Counted from the first letter of the stretch, positions 41,129 to 50,543 are shown. The stretch is DNA of 64,000 bases from Streptomyces lacrimifluminis (GCF_014646095.1 NZ_BMMU01000007.1:138722-202721), one strand, 5' to 3'. Numbers and translations: made by a program. Notes: a model not told the origin generated them from the sequence alone.

Positions 41129-42675
41129 ACGCCCCCGTCAACGCCTCCACCGACTCACCTGTCGCCGAGATCGAGAACCTCCGTGTCGAGATCGACGGCT
41201 GGCCCCTCGTCGACGGAGTCTGCCTCCGGGTGTTCCCCGGCCGGGTGACCGCCCTGGTCGGCGCGTCCGGCAGCGGCAAGACCACCACAGGCCTGGCCCT
41301 GCTCGGGGAACACCCGCCCGGCGCCCGGGTGTCGGGCGACGTGCGGGTGTCAGGCGGCGGGCCGATCGGATACGTCCCCCAGCATCCCGCCGCCGTCCTC
41401 AACCCCGCCCGCCGGGTGGGCGCCCTCCTCCACGACATCGCCCGCCAACAAGTACGGGACCTGCCCCGGGCGGTACGCCGGACGGAAGCTCGCACCCGAG
41501 TGCTTCGTTCCCTGGCGGATGCCCAACTGAGCGCGGGGGAGACCCTGTTGCACCGCTACCCCCACCAGCTTTCCGGCGGTCAGCAGCAACGGGTGGTGCT
41601 GGCCCAGGCGCTGCTGCTGGGTGCCCGGGTCGTCGTCGCGGACGAACCCACCACGGGCCAGGACGCGTTGACGAAGAGCCGCATCGTCGACGAGCTGACG
41701 GCCGTCGCCGCGCAGGGCATCGCCGTGGTCCTGCTCAGCCATGACCTCGACGTCGTCCGCGCGCTGGCCGACGAGGTGCTGGTGATGTACGAGGGCCGGG
41801 TCGTCGAGTCCGGACCGACGGAACGTGTGTGGCGCGCGCCCCGCCATGTGTGGACCCGTGAACTCCTGGCCCGACAGACGGAGTTCGGCAACAGGGACGG
41901 CAATGACGGAGACTCTGACGACCGGACCGGTGTCCCCGTCCTGCACGTCCGGGACCTCACTGCCCGCCACCACCGCACCCAGGTCCTTCGCGTCCCCGAA
42001 CTCGGTCTGCACGCGGGTGAGTGCCTCGCAGTCGTCGGTCGTTCTGGCAGCGGCAAGACCACCCTCGCCCGATGCCTCGCCGGACTCCATCGGGACCACG
42101 ACGGGCAGGTGACCCTCGACGGCAACGTCCTTCCGCGTAGCCTGCGCGCTCGCGACCGGCGTCAACTGGCCGCCGTCCAGTATGTGTTCCAGGACGCGCG
42201 AGCAGCGTTCGACGAGTACCGGCCGGTCGTCGACCAGGTCGCCCGGACGGCCGTACGGCTGCGCGGCGCCGAAGCCGCGGACGCCGGGGCGGAGGCCCTC
42301 GCCGCCCTCCTGGAGCTGGGGCTCACCGAGGAGCAGGCCCACCGTCTCCCCGGTCGGCTCTCCGGCGGCGAACTCCAACGTGCCGCGCTCGCACGGGCGT
42401 TGCTGGCCCGGCCTCGCGTCCTCATCTGCGACGAGATCACCTCGGGCCTCGACACGGTCACCCGGCGGGGTCTCCTCGAAGTCCTCGCCGGGCTGCGGCG
42501 AGGGCGCGACGACCTGTCCGTCGTCCTCATCACGCATGACCTGGACATCGCGTCGCTGGCCGACCGGATCGCCGTACTCGATGCCGGGGAGATGGTCGAA
42601 CAGGGCTCGGTGGCAAGGGTGCTGACCGAGCCGTCGCACCCGTTCACGAAGCGGCTGTTGGCGGCGGCCGGGTAG
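41125..42675 (+). CDS. Dual-domain ABC transporter ATPase (DppDF/OppDF fusion)
   Basis: A 516-residue protein with two complete nucleotide-binding domains. The first has Walker A GASGSGKTT (near residue 49), signature LSGGQQQRV (near 150) and Walker B VVVADEPTTGQD (near 170). The second has GRSGSGKTT (near 305), LSGGELQRAAL (near 412) and VLICDEITSGLD (near 433). It powers the two permeases as a fused equivalent of the separate DppD and DppF or NikD and NikE subunits. The ATGA overlap with the preceding permease gene makes it the last member of the operon. The next gene is convergent. Confidence 0.92.
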   Translation: MNAPVNASTDSPVAEIENLRVEIDGWPLVDGVCLRVFPGRVTALVGASGSGKTTTGLALLGEHPPGARVSGDVRVSGGGPIGYVPQHPAAVLNPARRVGALLHDIARQQVRDLPRAVRRTEARTRVLRSLADAQLSAGETLLHRYPHQLSGGQQQRVVLAQALLLGARVVVADEPTTGQDALTKSRIVDELTAVAAQGIAVVLLSHDLDVVRALADEVLVMYEGRVVESGPTERVWRAPRHVWTRELLARQTEFGNRDGNDGDSDDRTGVPVLHVRDLTARHHRTQVLRVPELGLHAGECLAVVGRSGSGKTTLARCLAGLHRDHDGQVTLDGNVLPRSLRARDRRQLAAVQYVFQDARAAFDEYRPVVDQVARTAVRLRGAEAADAGAEALAALLELGLTEEQAHRLPGRLSGGELQRAALARALLARPRVLICDEITSGLDTVTRRGLLEVLAGLRRGRDDLSVVLITHDLDIASLADRIAVLDAGEMVEQGSVARVLTEPSHPFTKRLLAAAG

Positions 42676-42718
42676 AGGCGGAGCGGAGAGGGGAGCCGGG
42701 CGGGTGGCTCGCGGGGCT

Positions 42719-44119
42719 TCAGCGGATGCGGTGTTGCTTCCAGAAGGGGCCCAGGTCCTTGTCCGTCACGGACTGTGCGGCCTTCTTGAAGTCGGCCGTG
42801 GTGGAGACGCCGTACCAGTGGTCGTGGGCGTACCGCTTGAGGAGTCGCGCCATGGTGTCGGCGCCGAGGGCGCGCTCCAGATCCGCCAGGGCACACGAGC
42901 CGGCCGTGTACACGAGGTGGTACTCGTCGCGGTGCGCTGCCCAGTAGGCCATCGAGTTGGTGAGTGCGGCGCTGTCGCTCGGCCAGTCGTCCTCCGACCA
43001 GCAGCCGAGTGTGTCCCAGCCGTAGAAGCGCGCGTTGGCGTACTGGGCGAAACTCTCGTCCAGCCAGGGCGAGTTGTACTCGTCGTTGCCCACGATGCCG
43101 TACCACCACTGGTGGGCCACCTCGTGGACGACGGCGCCGCCTTCCTCGGTGGTGCCGAGGAGGACGAGGCCGGGGTACTCCATGCCGCCGCCGAACCCGC
43201 TGGTCATCACGAGATCGATCTCGCCGTACGGATAGCGGCCGAACTCCCTGCCGAACCGGTCGACGGCGGCTACGCCGTCCTGGCGGGTGAGGCGGACGCC
43301 CGCGGCGGGTGTGTCAGGCGACCAGTACGACTTCACCCGCACACCGGCGGGCGAGGTCTCGGTCGCGGTGCGGAACGGGCCCGCCGCCCACGCGAAGTCC
43401 CGTACCCGCTGGGCGACACTCTGGGTGATCGTGCGCCCGGGCTTGCCGGGGCGGGTCCACGTACGGCCGGTCGCCGGGACCTTGAGGGACGACGGGTGGT
43501 CGAGGCGCACCCGGAAGTCGCTTGCCAGAGCGTAGAAGCTCTCGCCGGTGGACACGTACGGGTCGAGGTGCCATCCCTTCGCGTCGTGCACGGCCAGGAC
43601 CGGCAGCGCGTTGCCCAGGAAGCGGAACGCGCCCTCGCGGCCGAAGCGGCTGTTCCGTTCGGGCACGGCGATGGACACGTCGAGGGCGATGGCCGTCCGC
43701 TCACCGCGTGCGAGCGGCTTCGGCAGGGTGACGCCCAGCGCCGTGCAGCCCACGGTGAGCCGGCCCGGAGCGCCACCGCGCACCTTGGACACCCTGACGG
43801 GGGACGGCTTGCCGGGAGCGCCGCACCCGTCGTCGCCGTTGCCCCACAGGCGTAGGAACACCTCACGCAGGGGGCGATCGGAGGCGTTGCGGAACGACAC
43901 CCGTTGCCGGCCGGTCCAGTGGGAGCCGTCGGCGTCGCCGCGCAGGGTCACGTCGTAGCGAAGCCTGTCGGGTGTCGCGGCCACGGCGGAGGCCCCCGCC
44001 CTCGCGGCGGGCGCCGTGTCGGCCCGGGCCACGGTGGAGCCGGCCGTCACGAGAGACGCGAGCAGTGCAACGAGCAGACGGTGAGCGGCTCTTGACGACC
44101 ACGCGGGTAGCGACGACAT
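42719..44119 (-). CDS. Secreted M1 family zinc metallopeptidase
   Basis: A 466-residue aminopeptidase-like protein with an N-terminal signal peptide (hydrophobic LLVALLASLVTAG, cleavage near ARA). The zinc site HEVAH is near residue 318 and is followed by the third ligand exactly in the HExxH-18x-E spacing (WLDES). A gluzincin-type GGGMEYPG substrate motif lies just upstream. It lacks the large C-terminal region of full aminopeptidase N, as in many secreted Streptomyces M1 proteins. It converges on the metallophore-type operon and is probably independent, although it is a zinc enzyme. Confidence 0.9.
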   Translation of the reverse strand: MSSLPAWSSRAAHRLLVALLASLVTAGSTVARADTAPAARAGASAVAATPDRLRYDVTLRGDADGSHWTGRQRVSFRNASDRPLREVFLRLWGNGDDGCGAPGKPSPVRVSKVRGGAPGRLTVGCTALGVTLPKPLARGERTAIALDVSIAVPERNSRFGREGAFRFLGNALPVLAVHDAKGWHLDPYVSTGESFYALASDFRVRLDHPSSLKVPATGRTWTRPGKPGRTITQSVAQRVRDFAWAAGPFRTATETSPAGVRVKSYWSPDTPAAGVRLTRQDGVAAVDRFGREFGRYPYGEIDLVMTSGFGGGMEYPGLVLLGTTEEGGAVVHEVAHQWWYGIVGNDEYNSPWLDESFAQYANARFYGWDTLGCWSEDDWPSDSAALTNSMAYWAAHRDEYHLVYTAGSCALADLERALGADTMARLLKRYAHDHWYGVSTTADFKKAAQSVTDKDLGPFWKQHRIR

Positions 44120-44373
44120 GGCAGCGGATCCTGTCACATCGTCCCGATGCCGGCCCCCTGCCTGCGAGAAGCGAGGGGGACGACTCCGCTTCGGCGGCGG
44201 AGACCGACGGAGGCCGGCGGAGACACGCGCCGGATCCCGGACGGCCGACGGTGACGGTGCCGGTGCCCGTGGCCGTGCCGAAAGAAAATGCCTGAGTACG
44301 CCGGGGGTGTTCCCTGTAGTTTGACGCACAGGAAGTATCCCCAGTTCAGACCCTTCATCGAGGCCTACCCACC

Positions 44374-45879
44374 GTGTTCCTGACGATCAGTACCACCGGC
44401 ACCCCCGAACGCCCGGCGACCGACCTCGGCTACCTGCTGCACAAGCATCCCGACAACGCGCAGACGTTCTCCACCTCCTACGGCACCGCGCACGTCCTCT
44501 ACCCCGAGGCGTCCGACGAGCGCTGCACGGCCGCGCTGCTGCTGGAGGTCGACGCGGTCGCACTGGTCCGGCGCGGCAAGGGCAAGGGACGCGGTGGCGC
44601 ACCCGACGCGGCACTCGCGCAGTACGTCAACGACCGCCCGTACGCGGCGTCCTCGCTGCTCGCGGTCGCGCTCAGCGCCGTGTTCAGCAGCGCGATGAAG
44701 GGTCAGTGCCGGGCGAAGCCGGAACTCCCGGACCAGGTACGTCCGTTGCGCATCGAGGTGCCCGCACTGCCGGCCCGGGGCGGCGCCGACCTCGTACGGA
44801 ACCTCTTCGAGCCGCTCGGCTGGACGGTGACGGCCGAACCGGTGGCGCTGGACACGGAGTTCCCGGAGTGGGGCGACTCCCGGTACGTGCGTCTCGTCCT
44901 GGAATCGGAGACGCTGACCCTCGCCGAGGCGCTGCGCCACCTGTACGTCCTGCTGCCGGTCCTCGACGACGCCAAGCACTACTGGGTCGCGCCCGACGAG
45001 GTCGACAAACTACTGCGGGCCGGCGAGGGCTGGCTGCCCGCGCACCCGGAGCAGAAGCTGATCACCAGCCGCTATCTGTCCCGCCGTTGGTCGCTGACCC
45101 GGCAGGCGATGGAACGCCTGGAACTGGTCCGGCTGGCCGAGGCCGACGACAGCGAGGTCGAGGAGATCGACAACGCGGTCGAGGACGAGACGGAGGCGGA
45201 GCCGGAGGAGAAGCCGACGTCGCTCAACGTGCAGCGCCGGGACGCGATCATCGCGGCGTTGAAGGCGTCGGGGGCCGCCCGGGTGCTCGATCTCGGGTGC
45301 GGGCAGGGCCAGTTGGTGCAGGCGCTGCTAAAGGACCCCGCGTTCACCGAGATCGTCGGCGTCGACGTGTCGATGCGCGCGCTCACCATCGCCGCGCGGC
45401 GGCTCAAGCTGGACCGGATGGGGGAGCGGCAGGCGTCGCGCGTCAAGCTGCTCCAGGGCTCGCTCGCCTACACCGACAAGCGGCTCAAGGGGTACGACGC
45501 GGCCGTACTGTGCGAGGTCGTCGAACACCTCGACCTGCCGCGACTGCCGGCCCTGGAGTACGCGGTGTTCGGCGCGGCCAGCCCCCGCACGGTCCTCGTG
45601 ACGACGCCGAACGTCGAGTACAACGTCCGCTGGGAATCCCTCCCGGCCGGACACAGCCGGCACAGCGACCACCGCTTCGAGTGGACCCGGGAGGAGTTCC
45701 GCGTCTGGGCGGACGCGGTGGCCGAACGGCACGGCTACGAGGCGGAGTTCGTGCCCGTCGGGCCGGACGACCCGGAGGTGGGTCCGCCCACGCAGATGGC
45801 CGTGTTCACGATGAAGACCGAGACCGAGACCGATTCCAGGAACGACATGAAGGAAGAGAAGGAGGCGAAGGGCGCATGA
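44374..45879 (+). CDS. hen1: Bacterial Hen1, 3'-terminal RNA ribose 2'-O-methyltransferase
   Basis: A 501-residue enzyme that marks the 3' end of a cleaved RNA by 2'-O-methylation during repair. The first 240 residues are the bacterial Hen1 N-terminal ligase-activating region (starts MFLTISTTGTPERPATDLGY). The C-terminal methyltransferase has motif I VLDLGCGQGQLVQALL near residue 306 and the manganese-binding CEVVEHLDLPRL near 380, with the catalytic His ligands later (HSRHSDHRFEWT). GTG 44374 is the start. The stop overlaps pnkp by 4 nt (ATGA). Between methyltransferase and N-domain is an acidic stretch rich in Glu. Confidence 0.95.
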   Translation: MFLTISTTGTPERPATDLGYLLHKHPDNAQTFSTSYGTAHVLYPEASDERCTAALLLEVDAVALVRRGKGKGRGGAPDAALAQYVNDRPYAASSLLAVALSAVFSSAMKGQCRAKPELPDQVRPLRIEVPALPARGGADLVRNLFEPLGWTVTAEPVALDTEFPEWGDSRYVRLVLESETLTLAEALRHLYVLLPVLDDAKHYWVAPDEVDKLLRAGEGWLPAHPEQKLITSRYLSRRWSLTRQAMERLELVRLAEADDSEVEEIDNAVEDETEAEPEEKPTSLNVQRRDAIIAALKASGAARVLDLGCGQGQLVQALLKDPAFTEIVGVDVSMRALTIAARRLKLDRMGERQASRVKLLQGSLAYTDKRLKGYDAAVLCEVVEHLDLPRLPALEYAVFGAASPRTVLVTTPNVEYNVRWESLPAGHSRHSDHRFEWTREEFRVWADAVAERHGYEAEFVPVGPDDPEVGPPTQMAVFTMKTETETDSRNDMKEEKEAKGA

Positions 45880-48470
45880 GCAGTGTCGAGAACGTCGCAC
45901 GTGTTGAGAAGAACGGGCGTGTGCTGCCCGTCACCGACCTCTCCCTGGTCGTTCTGATCGGGGCGTCCGGCTCGGGCAAGTCCACCTTCGCCCGACGGCA
46001 CTTCAAGCCGACCGAGATCATCTCGTCGGACTTCTGCCGAGGCCTGGTCGCCGACGACGAGAACGACCAGAGCGCCAGCGGGGACGCCTTCGACGTCCTG
46101 CACTACATCGCCGGCAAGCGACTCGCGGCGGGTCGCCGTACGGTCGTCGACGCGACCAGCGTCCAGGAGAGCAGCCGGAAGCAGCTGATCGAGCTGGCGC
46201 GGCAGTACGACGTGCTGCCCATCGCCATCGTCCTCGACGTGCCCGACGAGGTGTGCGCCGAACGCAACGCCTCCCGTACCGACCGGGCCGACATGCCGCG
46301 CCGGGTCATCCACCGCCACATTCGCGAACTCCGCCGCTCCCTGCGCCACTTGGAGCGCGAGGGGTTCCGCAAGGTGCATGTTCTGCGCGGTGTGGAGGAG
46401 ATCGAGAACGCCGAGGTCCGCACCGAGAAGCGCTTCAACGACCTGACCCACCTCACCGGCCCCTTCGACATCATCGGCGACATCCACGGCTGCGCGTCCG
46501 AACTGGAGTCCCTGCTCGGCACGTTGGGTTACGAGGACGGGGTGCACCCGGACGGCCGTACCGCTGTCTTCGTGGGCGACCTCGTCGACCGCGGCCCGGA
46601 CAGCCCGGGTGTACTGCGCCGTGTGATGTCCATGGTCGGATCGGGCAACGCGCTGTGCGTACCCGGCAACCACGAGAACAAGTACGGCCGTCACCTCAAG
46701 GGCCGCAAGGTCCAGCACACCCACGGACTCGCCGAGACCATCGAGCAGATGGCCGACGAGAGCGCCGAGTTCCACGCCGAGGTGCGGGAGTTCATCGACG
46801 GGCTGGTCAGTCACTACGTCCTGGACGGCGGGCGGCTGGTGGTCTGCCACGCCGGTCTGCCCGAGAAGTACCACGGCCGTACGTCGGGCCGGGTGCGCTC
46901 GCACGCCCTGTACGGCGAAACGACCGGTGAGACCGACGAGTTCGGCCTGCCGGTGCGTTACCCGTGGGCGGAGGACTACCGGGGGCGGGCGGCCGTCGTG
47001 TACGGCCACACACCCGTCCCGGAGGCGAGTTGGCTGAACAACACCATCTGCCTCGACACCGGTGCCGTCTTCGGCGGCAAGCTGACCGCGCTGCGCTGGC
47101 CGGAGCGGGAACTGGTCGACGTACCGGCGGAGCAGGTCTGGTACGAGCCGGTGAGACCGCTGCGGTCGGAGGCGCCGGGCGGGCACGACGGCCGGCCGCT
47201 GGATCTCGCGGACGTCCACGGACGCCGGGTGGTGGAGACGCGCCACGCGGGCCGGATCACCGTCCGGGAGGAGAACGCGGCAGCGGCCCTGGAGGTCATG
47301 AGCCGTTTCGCGGTGGACCCGCGCCTGCTGCCGTACCTGCCGCCGACGATGGCTCCGACGGCGACGTCCCAGGTGGAAGGCTACCTGGAGCACCCGGCGG
47401 AGGCGTTCGAGCAGTACCGGGCGGACGGGGTCGGGCGGGTCGTGTGCGAGGAGAAGCACATGGGGTCGCGGGCGGTGGTCCTGGTGTGCCGCGACGCGGA
47501 GGTGGCCAGGAAGCGGTTCGGTGTGAACGCTGCCAGTGGTGGGGGAGCAGGTGCCGATGACGGTCCTACCGGGGCGCTGTACACGCGCACCGGGCGTCCG
47601 TTCGTCGACGATCCGACGGTGACCGAGGAGATCCTCGGCCGGGTGCGGGCGGCGGCGGACGCGGCCGGCCTGTGGGCGGAGCTGGGCACCGACTGGCTGC
47701 TGATGGACGCCGAGTTGATGCCGTGGTCGCTGAAGGCGTCCGGGCTGCTGCGGTCGCAGTACGCGGCGGTCGGCGCCGCCTCCGGGGCGGTGTTCCCGGG
47801 GGCGCTGGCCGCGCTGGAGGGTGCGTCGGCGCGGGGCATCGACGTGCGGGACCTGCTGGCGCGCCAGCGTGAACGGGCCTCGGACGCCTCGGCGTTCACG
47901 GCGGCCTACCGGCGCTACTGCTGGCCGACGGAGGGACTGGACGGGGTCCGCCTGGCCCCCTTCCAGGTCCTGGCGACGGAGGGGCGGAGCCTGGCCGGGC
48001 TGCCGCACGACGAGCAACTGGCCCTGCTGGACCGGCTGGTGGAGCACGACGGTACGGGTCTGCTGCAGACGACGCGTCGTCTGTACGTCGGGACGGGGGA
48101 CGCGGAGTCGGTGCGGGCGGGTGTGGACTGGTGGCTGGAGATGACCGGGCGGGGTGGTGAGGGCATGGTCGTCAAGCCGCTGGGCGGGGTGGTGCGGGAC
48201 ACGAAGGGGCGGCTGGTGCAGCCCGGCATCAAGTGCCGGGGGCGTGAGTACCTGCGGATCATCTACGGTCCGGAGTACACGCGGCCGGAGAACCTCGCGC
48301 GGCTGCGGGGGCGGTTCCTGAACCACAAGCGGTCGCTGGCGATCAGGGAGTACGCGCTGGGGCTGGAGGCGCTGGATCGACTGGCGGAGGGGGAGCCGTT
48401 GTGGCGGGTGCATGAGGCGGTGTTCGGGGTGCTGGCGCTGGAGTCGGAGCCGGTGGATCCGCGGCTGTAG
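45876..48470 (+). CDS. pnkp: Polynucleotide kinase-phosphatase-ligase (bacterial Pnkp)
   Basis: An 864-residue three-domain RNA repair enzyme. The kinase domain has a P-loop GASGSGKST near residue 29. The metallophosphoesterase domain carries GDIHG near 205, GDLVDRG near 233, GNHE near 262 and the late GHTP. The C-terminal adenylyltransferase/ligase domain has the nucleotidyl-acceptor Lys in EEKHMGS near 526 and further ligase motifs (EGMVVKP near 765). It heals 5' and 3' ends and, with Hen1, seals cleaved tRNA or other RNA. It is co-translated with hen1. The substrate-cleaving toxin or stress is not in the window. Confidence 0.95.
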   Translation: MSSVENVARVEKNGRVLPVTDLSLVVLIGASGSGKSTFARRHFKPTEIISSDFCRGLVADDENDQSASGDAFDVLHYIAGKRLAAGRRTVVDATSVQESSRKQLIELARQYDVLPIAIVLDVPDEVCAERNASRTDRADMPRRVIHRHIRELRRSLRHLEREGFRKVHVLRGVEEIENAEVRTEKRFNDLTHLTGPFDIIGDIHGCASELESLLGTLGYEDGVHPDGRTAVFVGDLVDRGPDSPGVLRRVMSMVGSGNALCVPGNHENKYGRHLKGRKVQHTHGLAETIEQMADESAEFHAEVREFIDGLVSHYVLDGGRLVVCHAGLPEKYHGRTSGRVRSHALYGETTGETDEFGLPVRYPWAEDYRGRAAVVYGHTPVPEASWLNNTICLDTGAVFGGKLTALRWPERELVDVPAEQVWYEPVRPLRSEAPGGHDGRPLDLADVHGRRVVETRHAGRITVREENAAAALEVMSRFAVDPRLLPYLPPTMAPTATSQVEGYLEHPAEAFEQYRADGVGRVVCEEKHMGSRAVVLVCRDAEVARKRFGVNAASGGGAGADDGPTGALYTRTGRPFVDDPTVTEEILGRVRAAADAAGLWAELGTDWLLMDAELMPWSLKASGLLRSQYAAVGAASGAVFPGALAALEGASARGIDVRDLLARQRERASDASAFTAAYRRYCWPTEGLDGVRLAPFQVLATEGRSLAGLPHDEQLALLDRLVEHDGTGLLQTTRRLYVGTGDAESVRAGVDWWLEMTGRGGEGMVVKPLGGVVRDTKGRLVQPGIKCRGREYLRIIYGPEYTRPENLARLRGRFLNHKRSLAIREYALGLEALDRLAEGEPLWRVHEAVFGVLALESEPVDPRL

Positions 48471-48476
48471 GGGGGG

Positions 48477-48599
48477 TTCGCCCCCGCCGCCCCTACCCGT
48501 CCCGTCCCTGGGGGCTGCGCCCCCAGACCCCCACTGTCGGCCTGAACGGCCTCGTCCTCAAACGCCGGACGGTCTGGGTGGGCCCGGGCCTGGGCTGGA
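48477..48599. repeat. Streptomyces dispersed GC-rich intergenic repeat, copy 2
   Basis: It shares the CCGCCGCCCCTACCCGTCCC and GGCCTGAACGGCCTCGTCCT modules with copy 1 and has the internal hairpin GGGGGCTGCGCCCCC. It fills the convergent gap between pnkp (stop 48470) and the NAD-kinase-like gene (stop 48646). Confidence 0.75.
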
Positions 48600-48645
48600 T
48601 TCAGACGGTGAACGGGCGGGTGGGTTAGAAACAGGGTCGGGGGTG

Positions 48646-49545
48646 TCAGCCCGCCAGTCGCAGGCGCTGGTCGCACACCCCCACCCGGACCGTCTGCCCC
48701 CACGTCAACTGGAGCGCGTCCCGTTCCATCCCGTCCCCGAACGCCACCAGCCGTTCCGACTCCACCGTGAGCCGGAGCCCCGAGCCCACAGCCAGCTCGC
48801 CCGCCACCAACGTCGTCCCGGTGACCGGCGAGGGCCACGCCTCCCGTACGAACCACAGCAGGCGGTCGTCGGTGGGGCGGGGCAGGGGCAGGGTGCCGCC
48901 TCGCTCCTGCCACACCGACCGCAGCCAGCCACTCGCCCCGGTCCCCGTTCCCACCAGCACCCCGGACGAGGCCTGGGCCTCGACGGCACCCCTGTCGTCG
49001 TCGAGGCCCAGGCGGTACCGGACCGTCTGGTGGCCGGGTGCCCCCAGGTAGATCTCGTTGAGGGCGACCAGCCGCTGCGTGTCGTCGGCGACCGCCTCGA
49101 CCATGGTGAGTTCGTCGGCGCCGGTGCCCCGCGACAGCACCGCGGGCAGTAGTCCCGCCATGTCCCCCGGCCGGTGCCGCACCAGCACACCGGGATTGCG
49201 TCCGGGATCGGTGTCGACGCCCAGCACCGGCTGTCCCGTGAGGTACTTGGCGACATTCGCCACCAGCCCGTCCTGCCCGACCACGACGACAACGTCCTCG
49301 GGCGCGAAGAGGAAACGGTCCAAGTCGGCCCGCTCGACCTGTGTCTGACGCCACGTCAGAGGAATGGCCGCCGTCACCTCCGCCATGGACCGGCGGGAGC
49401 GGCGGTGACGTTCGGCGACCTCCTCGATGTCCCCTCCCCGGGAGCGCAGAAAGAAGGCCGCCTGGCCGTGCGTGCCGTGCCGGGCCACCAACTCCTCATA
49501 CTCCGTGGTGCGGTGGACCAGGACGGCCCGCGGGGCGAGGCTCAC
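48646..49545 (-). CDS. NAD-kinase-like protein, co-translated with an SPFH protein
   Basis: A 299-residue protein with the overall layout of ATP-NAD kinases: an N-terminal alpha/beta domain with VVVVVGQDGLVANVAKYL (near residue 90) at the position of the GGDGT motif, and a beta-rich C-terminal domain with SSGVLVGTGTGASGWLRS near 195. The catalytic GGDG is changed to GQDG, so NAD phosphorylation is uncertain. Start GTG 49545 overlaps the SPFH stop (GTGA), which fixes both the start and the operon. Function with an SPFH scaffold is not described as far as I know. Confidence 0.7.
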   Translation of the reverse strand: MSLAPRAVLVHRTTEYEELVARHGTHGQAAFFLRSRGGDIEEVAERHRRSRRSMAEVTAAIPLTWRQTQVERADLDRFLFAPEDVVVVVGQDGLVANVAKYLTGQPVLGVDTDPGRNPGVLVRHRPGDMAGLLPAVLSRGTGADELTMVEAVADDTQRLVALNEIYLGAPGHQTVRYRLGLDDDRGAVEAQASSGVLVGTGTGASGWLRSVWQERGGTLPLPRPTDDRLLWFVREAWPSPVTGTTLVAGELAVGSGLRLTVESERLVAFGDGMERDALQLTWGQTVRVGVCDQRLRLAG

Positions 49546-50543
49546 TCCCGCGCTCCTCCCAGCCTGGCGAGCAGGCCGGTCAGTACGTCGGGCGACACCG
49601 TCACGCTGTCGATCCGGGGCAGGTTCTCGGCGAGCCGAGTGCCCGTCAGGGCGTGCAGCATCGCCACATCCGCATCGGCGTGGGCGCGCAGCCACGCCGT
49701 CTGGGCCTCGGCCCGAGCCTCACCCACTCCGCGCACGCTCGTGGCCTCCGCCTCGGCCAGCCGTACCACCCGCGCCGCCTCCGCGTCCGCCCGTACCGCG
49801 TCGGCCGCCGCGTACTCCTCGGCTTCCCGGCGGGCGTTAGTACCCCGCTGGTCGACCAACTGCTCCTCCCTTCGGGCGAGTTCGATCTGGCTGGCCAGTT
49901 CGTTCTCGGCGATGACCCGCTCGCGTTCGACGGCCACCGCGCGGCGTTCGTACGTCGCCCGGTCGGCCTCCTGCTGGATCTGTTCGCGGGCGGGAGTCCG
50001 CAGCGCCCGCTCCACCTCGGGCTCCGGCCGCAACGCCACCACCCGTACGGCCACGACCTCGATGCCCGTGGCCGGCAGGCGTGGCTCGGCGGCCAGACCC
50101 GCCGCGACCCGCTGCCGCACCGACGTCACCCCGTCGACCAGGGCGGACGCCAGTGCCGTACGGGCCAGGACGTCAAGGGCGTGCTGCTGGGCCGTCTCCG
50201 TCAGCAGTGTCGCCAACTGCTCCAGGGGCGCGCCGCGCCAGACGCCGGTGTCCGGGTCGACGGAGAAGTCGAGGCGGGCGGCGGCCAGGGCGGGGTCGCT
50301 GATGCGATAGGTGACGGTCGCCTGGACCGCCACGTCCTGGAAGTCGGAGGTGCGTGCGTGGAAAGTCATCGCCAACTCCCGGTCGTCGACCGGGACTTCG
50401 GAGAGCGTGGCGGTCAGGGCGCGGAACCAGAAGCTGAGCCCGGGACCGTCGTGCGCCAGTCGGCCGGAGCGGTGGTGGCGGATGTGGGCGGTGGGTGCGC
50501 CGCGCAGGTGGCGCCAGCCGAGGCGCCGGGTGATGTCGGCCAT
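49542..50543 (-). CDS. SPFH/band-7 domain protein
   Basis: A protein of about 333 residues with an SPFH (stomatin/flotillin-like) domain at roughly residues 35-190 and a long charged coiled coil (about 190-300, rich in Glu, Arg and Ala) ending in a small C-terminal domain. No transmembrane helix precedes the SPFH domain, unlike typical stomatins. ATG 50543 (MADITRRL) is the preferred start; ATGs at 50558 and 50615 are in frame, but the latter would place a 10-bp inverted repeat inside the coding region. It is co-translated with the downstream NAD-kinase-like gene. Function is unknown; scaffold or membrane-domain roles are typical of the family. Confidence 0.75.
   Translation of the reverse strand: MADITRRLGWRHLRGAPTAHIRHHRSGRLAHDGPGLSFWFRALTATLSEVPVDDRELAMTFHARTSDFQDVAVQATVTYRISDPALAAARLDFSVDPDTGVWRGAPLEQLATLLTETAQQHALDVLARTALASALVDGVTSVRQRVAAGLAAEPRLPATGIEVVAVRVVALRPEPEVERALRTPAREQIQQEADRATYERRAVAVERERVIAENELASQIELARREEQLVDQRGTNARREAEEYAAADAVRADAEAARVVRLAEAEATSVRGVGEARAEAQTAWLRAHADADVAMLHALTGTRLAENLPRIDSVTVSPDVLTGLLARLGGARE

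Noticed and set aside
30987..42675. Identity with the EDDS or staphylopine gene clusters
   Set aside because: The transporter logic is similar, but there is no nicotianamine synthase-like or opine dehydrogenase gene and no argininosuccinate-lyase or ornithine-cyclodeaminase-like gene. The ATP-grasp, DUF364 and enolase genes are not part of those pathways as I know them.
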